A stretch of DNA of 64,000 nt from Eubacteriales bacterium (lineage in GTDB: Bacteria > Bacillota > Clostridia > Lachnospirales > Lachnospiraceae), in NCBI GenBank assembly GCA_030533405.1, contig JAUNJF010000010.1, forward strand, positions 1 to 64,000, written 5' to 3'. The notes under the pieces were generated by a model, which was given only the letters and a program-made list of their open reading frames with translations, made no database searches and was not told where the DNA came from. The position numbers were made by a program, and so were the translations under genes. Shown here in pieces: positions 60,226-64,000 of the stretch (its first letter is position 1; every line of letters starts with the position of its first letter).

Positions 60226-61086
60226 ATGGAGAAATTAAGCAATCCACAGGTTACAATTGAAACCATTAAAAAATATGATTTTGCATTTCAAAAAAAATTT
60301 GGACAGAATTTTTTAATTGATAGTCATGTGTTAGATAAAATTATTGTGGCAGCAGGTGTAACAAAAGACGATGTCGTTTTGGAAATTGGTCCAGGTTTTG
60401 GAACGATGACGCAGTATTTGGCAGAAGCAGCAAGGGAGGTAATTGCTGTTGAGATTGATAAAACGTTAATTCCTATTTTGCAGGATACATTGAAGGATTA
60501 TGATAATATCACATTGATTAATGAAGATATTTTAAAAGTTGATATTGCAGCATTGGTACAGGAAAAAAATCAGGGGCGCCCGATTAAGGTTGTTGCAAAT
60601 CTTCCATATTATATTACAACACCGATTATTATGGGATTGTTTGAGAGTCATGTTCCACTGGATAATATTACGGTTATGGTGCAAAAGGAAGTGGCATCAA
60701 GAATGCAGGCAGGTCCTGGAACAAAGGATTATGGTGCGTTATCTCTTGCAGTGCAATTTTATGCAGAGCCATATATTGTAGCAAATGTTCCACCAAATTG
60801 TTTTATTCCAAGACCCAATGTGGGAAGTGCGGTCATTCGTTTGACCAGGTGGGAGAATCCACCAATTCAGGTGAAAAACGAGAAGTTTATGTTTTCTTTA
60901 ATTCGGGCATCTTTCAATCAGCGTAGAAAGACATTGCAAAACAGTTTGGTAAATGGTGGTGTTGGAGTGACGAAGGAACAGGTCGTGGAAGCACTTTTGA
61001 AAATGGAGTTGTCAGAAACAATTCGAGGAGAAGCACTTACGCTGTCGCAGTTTGCACAGTTAGCAGATCTTTTAATGGATGCCTGA
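60226..61086 (+). CDS. rsmA: 16S rRNA dimethyladenosine transferase
   Basis: The 286-residue RsmA (KsgA) methylates two adjacent adenosines near the 3' end of 16S rRNA. The family blocks are KKFGQNFLID, the SAM site VLEIGPGFGTMTQYLAEAAR, and catalytic NLPYYITTPIIMGLF, followed by the RNA-binding SFNQRRKTLQNSL helix. Length is normal. It is preceded after 13 bp by the lipoprotein gene. Confidence 0.96.
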   Translation: MEKLSNPQVTIETIKKYDFAFQKKFGQNFLIDSHVLDKIIVAAGVTKDDVVLEIGPGFGTMTQYLAEAAREVIAVEIDKTLIPILQDTLKDYDNITLINEDILKVDIAALVQEKNQGRPIKVVANLPYYITTPIIMGLFESHVPLDNITVMVQKEVASRMQAGPGTKDYGALSLAVQFYAEPYIVANVPPNCFIPRPNVGSAVIRLTRWENPPIQVKNEKFMFSLIRASFNQRRKTLQNSLVNGGVGVTKEQVVEALLKMELSETIRGEALTLSQFAQLADLLMDA

Positions 61087-61206
61087 TTCGATAAAAAAGT
61101 TCTAAGCAACGAATTCTTTGCATATACTTATCTCAATTGGAGAAAACTTCCGCTTTTTTTAGTGGTAAGTAGAGATAATATTTATATGTGAAGGAGTGGA
61201 GGACAA

Positions 61207-62217
61207 GTGTCGCTTTTTAAAAGAAAAATTACGTATTTTTATGAGCATTATCAGAATCATGTTGGAAATACAGCAGGATTTTTAAAGTTAGAAATTCGTG
61301 GAGATAAAGTGAAGATAAACATTAACATACAAGAGCCGTCTGCCGTACCTTATGAGGAGGCAGGGCTTTATTTTTATCATGAAGCAGGAGATCATTTATC
61401 TGCGGTGAAAGTGGGAACCGTTAAACGCGTAAATGGTATGCTCACGTATCAGGCGAGGACGCAGTGGCAGCAGATGTTTCAGACAGGAAGAGATTTATAT
61501 ACCTTTGATGGGGTTGCGGTTGTATATAACGAGAAACATTATTATATCGGAGATTTTCAAGATAAAAACCGTATAGAATTTCCACTTGTTTTATTGACCC
61601 CAAAGGATGAAAAAGAGGAAGTGCCAAAAGAAAAAGAACAGACATGGTATGAGGATATTCCTTCACCTGCGCAACCGGTTTTGGCAAAACCTGGAAAAGA
61701 AAAACAAGAGAAACAGGAAGAAAAGGTGGAGGAACAAACACCTAAAAAAGAGGCGGATGAGGATTTCCAAGAGGATTCTATTTCGGCAAATCAAACAAAT
61801 GTGTATGCGAAATGTGAAAACTGTCCCTATCAGAAAAAACGGGGCGAACAACAGGAAGGTAGAAATGCATTTGAAAAAATGATAAAAGAATATCCCAAAC
61901 TTCCGATGTATGGAGTGGTCGAACTGTTTGATTGTGTAAGAATTCATCCGAGAGATATTGGAAAACTCGACATTCGAAATTGGAGACTTGGTGTAAATAG
62001 TTTTTTGACACATGGGTTTTATACATATCAGTATTTGTTGTTAGGGAAAGTGAGATTAGATCATGGCGGAGAACGCCCAATTATAGGCGTTCCAGGCGTA
62101 TATTCCAGTCGTGAAAAGTATCTTGCCAATATGTTTGGATTTGAACAGTTTGTATCTGTGAAGAAGACTGGAACCAAGACGGGTGAATTTGGATATTGGA
62201 TTGTGGAGCTTCAATAA
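61207..62217 (+). CDS. Conserved protein of unknown function (DUF6128-like)
   Basis: The 336-residue product has an N-terminal region with IRGDKVKININIQEPSAVPY and GVAVVYNEKHYYIGDFQDKN, a highly charged middle (about 140-195, K/E-rich, likely disordered), a C-x2-C pair (CENCPY) and a C-terminal domain with LDIRNWRLGVNSFLTHGFYT. It is conserved in Lachnospiraceae and resembles DUF6128; function unknown. GTG start follows GGAGTGGAGG. Confidence 0.7.
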   Translation: MSLFKRKITYFYEHYQNHVGNTAGFLKLEIRGDKVKININIQEPSAVPYEEAGLYFYHEAGDHLSAVKVGTVKRVNGMLTYQARTQWQQMFQTGRDLYTFDGVAVVYNEKHYYIGDFQDKNRIEFPLVLLTPKDEKEEVPKEKEQTWYEDIPSPAQPVLAKPGKEKQEKQEEKVEEQTPKKEADEDFQEDSISANQTNVYAKCENCPYQKKRGEQQEGRNAFEKMIKEYPKLPMYGVVELFDCVRIHPRDIGKLDIRNWRLGVNSFLTHGFYTYQYLLLGKVRLDHGGERPIIGVPGVYSSREKYLANMFGFEQFVSVKKTGTKTGEFGYWIVELQ

Positions 62218-62756
62218 GCAAGCAATCCATAACGAAAATGATCCTGAAAGGAACCATTTACTTCGACGCCTTTGTATTCTATGCCTTCATATACAAATCC
62301 AAGTCGTTCCAATAATTTGATAGATGGAATGTTGTCAGGTGCAACACGTGCATCCAAGCGATGGATTTTATAGTTGGTAAAAATAACTTCGATTGCTGCC
62401 TGGCAAGCTTCGTGTGCATAGCCGTTGCCGTGCACAGTGGCATCGAATTTATATCCGATGGATGCGCGAGAAAATGGGCCATGCATAATATTAGAAAAGT
62501 TAACAGAGCCAATAATCTTGTCAGGATCGTCATGTAAATATACGTAGTAGCGCAAGGTCTTTCCTTTTACAACGTCTAAATATTCCTGTTGCATAAATGC
62601 AGTTTGAAATGGTAAAGTATAAAAATTAGAAGGTCTTGTTGGTTCATAGACATCAAAAAGCTGTTGGTTACGTTCGTAAAATGCCAACACTTCTGGTGCA
62701 TATAAGGAATCTAGAACCGATAAAGTTAGACGTTCGGTGTGAATCTGAAAAGACAT
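62211..62756 (-). CDS. GNAT acetyltransferase, RimJ/RimL type
   Basis: The 181-residue product has RLTLSVLDSLYAPEVLAFYE at the start, the acetyl-CoA loop ATVHGNGYAHEACQAAIEVI and the C-terminal SIKLLERLGFVYEGIEYKG. It is convergent with the upstream gene, overlapping it by 7 bp, and divergent from tadA. Acceptor unknown. Confidence 0.88.
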   Translation of the reverse strand: MSFQIHTERLTLSVLDSLYAPEVLAFYERNQQLFDVYEPTRPSNFYTLPFQTAFMQQEYLDVVKGKTLRYYVYLHDDPDKIIGSVNFSNIMHGPFSRASIGYKFDATVHGNGYAHEACQAAIEVIFTNYKIHRLDARVAPDNIPSIKLLERLGFVYEGIEYKGVEVNGSFQDHFRYGLLAY

Positions 62757-62815
62757 GTCCGTAATCTCCTTGATAGATTTATAGATATATTATAGCATAT
62801 GAGAGGTTTATTACA

Positions 62816-63280
62816 ATGACGAATGATGAGAAGTATATGCGAGAAGCAATCAGGCAGGCCCAAAAAGCGGCGGCGGTTGGAGATGTTCCGATTGGGTGCG
62901 TGATTGTAGAACAGGATAAAATTATAGCAAGAGGATATAATAAAAGAAATGCAAAGAAAACAACGCTTGCGCATGCAGAGTTGTTAGCAATTGAAAAGGC
63001 TTCTAAAAAGGTTGGTGATTGGAGGCTGGAGGATTGCACAATGTATATTACATTGGAACCTTGCCAAATGTGTGCAGGTGCCATTGTACAGGCTCGTATA
63101 CCAAGAGTTGTTGTTGGAGCAATGAATAAAAAGGCTGGATGTGCAGGGTCTGTACTGAATTTATTTCAGATTCCGGCATTCAATCATCAGGTAGCTTTTG
63201 AACATGGTGTTTTGGAAGAAGACTGCTCAAAAATGTTGTCGGATTTTTTCAAAGAATTGAGAAAAAAGCGAGAGGAGTAG
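62816..63280 (+). CDS. tadA: tRNA-specific adenosine deaminase
   Basis: The 154-residue protein deaminates A34 of tRNA-Arg to inosine. The zinc site is shown by HAE in TTLAHAELLAIEKASKKVGD and by PCQMCAGAIVQARIPRVVVG (P-C-x2-C). Length is normal. The SRP RNA promoter begins just after its stop, a frequent neighbour in Firmicutes. Confidence 0.95.
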   Translation: MTNDEKYMREAIRQAQKAAAVGDVPIGCVIVEQDKIIARGYNKRNAKKTTLAHAELLAIEKASKKVGDWRLEDCTMYITLEPCQMCAGAIVQARIPRVVVGAMNKKAGCAGSVLNLFQIPAFNHQVAFEHGVLEEDCSKMLSDFFKELRKKREE

Positions 63281-63283
63281 CGG

Positions 63284-63312
63284 TTGACATTGTGCAAAAA
63301 TTCTTGTATACT
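63284..63312 (+). promoter_or_regulatory. Promoter of the SRP RNA
   Basis: TTGACA (63284-63289), 17-bp spacer, TATACT (63307-63312); near-consensus. It sits directly after tadA. Confidence 0.85.
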
Positions 63313-63373
63313 AAGGAACGTCGTCTTTGGCTTATAAAAAGTATATTGGACGAATTGTATTTTTGATAATTTT

Positions 63374-63636
63374 TCCATGCAGCCGGGGTGGTAGCGGTGC
63401 CCTGAACCTGCAATCCGCTATAGCAGGGGTGTTGGTCTGCCTCGGGGCGTTTGTCTGATGCTGGCCTTAGTAAGTGGCGTTGACGTACGGGTCTCGCGCA
63501 ATGGAAACCTATGAACCGTGTCAGGTCGGGAACGAAGCAGCACTAAGTAGGATCTTTCATGTGCCGTGAGGGTGCCTGGACTGAGTTAACTGCTATGGTA
63601 ACGGTTGGACGTGTGTCACAAAGCAGACTGCATGGA
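63374..63636 (+). ncRNA. ffs: Large (Firmicutes-type) signal recognition particle RNA
   Basis: The ends TCCATGCAG and CTGCATGGA pair to close the RNA. Inside, GTCAGGTCGGGAACGAAGCA with the following GCACTAAG is the helix 8 (Ffh-binding) signature, and an Alu-like domain begins with GCCGGGGTGGTAGC and GCAATCCGCTATAGCAGG. At about 263 nt it is the long form with Alu domain, as in Bacillus and Clostridia. A T-rich tract follows at once. Confidence 0.95.
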
Positions 63637-63793
63637 TTTTATTTTTTATAGTTGAAGTGTTTGTTGGAATCATATAAATTATTTTGTATGATTTTTTTTG
63701 TTTTATTTGTAGAAAAGTTGTGTGGAATCTGTTATAATGATACAGATTATTTTTATCTTAAGATAATCATTATACGATGGGAGCGAGAAAAGC

Positions 63794-64000
63794 ATGAATT
63801 ATGCAAATGTAATAGAGTTTGTAAAACAACAAATTTCAGATAATGGCAGACCGCCGAATTATCCGTTTCGTGATCGCTTTCAGCATACTATGCGAGTATA
63901 TCGCTGGGCAATCAAATTACAAGCCAAAGTTGGTGGAGATTTGGAGATTATTGCACTAGCAGCTCTTTTGCATGATGTAGGCTGGGAAGAGGGACGTAAT
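63794..64000 (+). CDS. HD-domain protein, truncated by window end
   Basis: The visible 69 residues begin MNYANVIEFVKQQISDNGRP and include RFQHTMRVYRWAIKLQAKVG and ALAALLHDVGWEEGRN, which carry H and the HD pair of HD-superfamily phosphohydrolases. The gene runs off the window. GGGAGCG precedes the start. Function cannot be decided from this part. Confidence 0.8.
   Translation, partial: MNYANVIEFVKQQISDNGRPPNYPFRDRFQHTMRVYRWAIKLQAKVGGDLEIIALAALLHDVGWEEGRN

Noticed and set aside
63652..63843. Small frame after the SRP RNA
   Set aside because: It begins within the T-rich tail of the SRP RNA, has no ribosome binding site and overlaps the well-placed HD gene start.
1..64000. tRNA or rRNA genes, integrase or full insertion sequence
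   Set aside because: No cloverleaf, rRNA core sequence, recombinase or DDE transposase was seen in any frame.

Overview
The window is a low-GC bacterial chromosome segment with dense short operons, strong AGGAGG-type ribosome binding sites, sigma-A-like promoters and many T-tailed terminators. Gene content points to an anaerobic, Gram-positive member of the Clostridia, most likely Lachnospiraceae: ferredoxin and DUF362 proteins, TIGR04076, CPCC, a PsuG paralogue, many lipoproteins, a large Firmicutes-type SRP RNA, an NfeD/FloA pair and a bacitracin-type ABC/two-component module. There is no rRNA, tRNA, transposase or CRISPR array. The family assignment is inference.

Layout. 1-3.2 kb: a Crp/Fnr regulator divergent from a ferredoxin/HD/TIGR04076 operon, with a palindrome centred where a class II activator would sit. 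3.2-9.3 kb: an accessory stretch with two decayed genes, a serine hydrolase, an XRE membrane regulator, a PAF-acetylhydrolase-like enzyme, a CPCC protein, an MBL-fold enzyme and an ankyrin lipoprotein. 9.6-18.1 kb: DUF362, a c-di-GMP phosphodiesterase-like protein, GNATs, an AAA ATPase behind a 29-bp-period repeat, psuG, a broken HIT gene, a nitroreductase and a HAD phosphatase. 18.5-24 kb: ECF sigma/anti-sigma pair, a small HTH protein behind a consensus promoter, an S41 peptidase and a HerA-like ATPase. 24.1-31.7 kb: a three-gene ABC-2 exporter divergent from a 45-residue ORF, a tandem GNAT, a second ECF pair, DUF389 and a His-rich CsoR regulator. 31.8-37.2 kb: a complete Opp/Nik-type ABC importer.

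37.3-48.6 kb: an MmcQ-alkyltransferase fusion, secreted proteins, and an unusual operon in which NfeD and the flotillin FloA lie between a GHKL kinase and a LytTR response regulator; then a candidate three-way-junction RNA leader before a deoxyinosine glycosylase, a MATE pump and a metallophosphoesterase. 48.6-55.3 kb: a BceAB-type ABC transporter, a lipoprotein erythromycin-esterase homologue and a BceRS-type two-component system, bordered and interrupted by hairpin elements. 55.4-64 kb: SPFH plus Arc, a pilin-like protein, lipoproteins, and a housekeeping run of tatD, rsmA, a conserved unknown, GNAT, tadA and SRP RNA, ending in a truncated HD-domain gene.

The most distinctive unexplained features are (i) a family of TA-flanked hairpin elements with ends TAGGTAATTGCGAAACTC, scattered from 17 to 55 kb, two of which share a 49-bp internal module in opposite orientation with a compensatory base change; (ii) the promoter-stem-terminator RNA at 45.2 kb; (iii) mirror-image divergent promoters at 26.7 kb; and (iv) the three 29-bp repeats at 12.66 kb.
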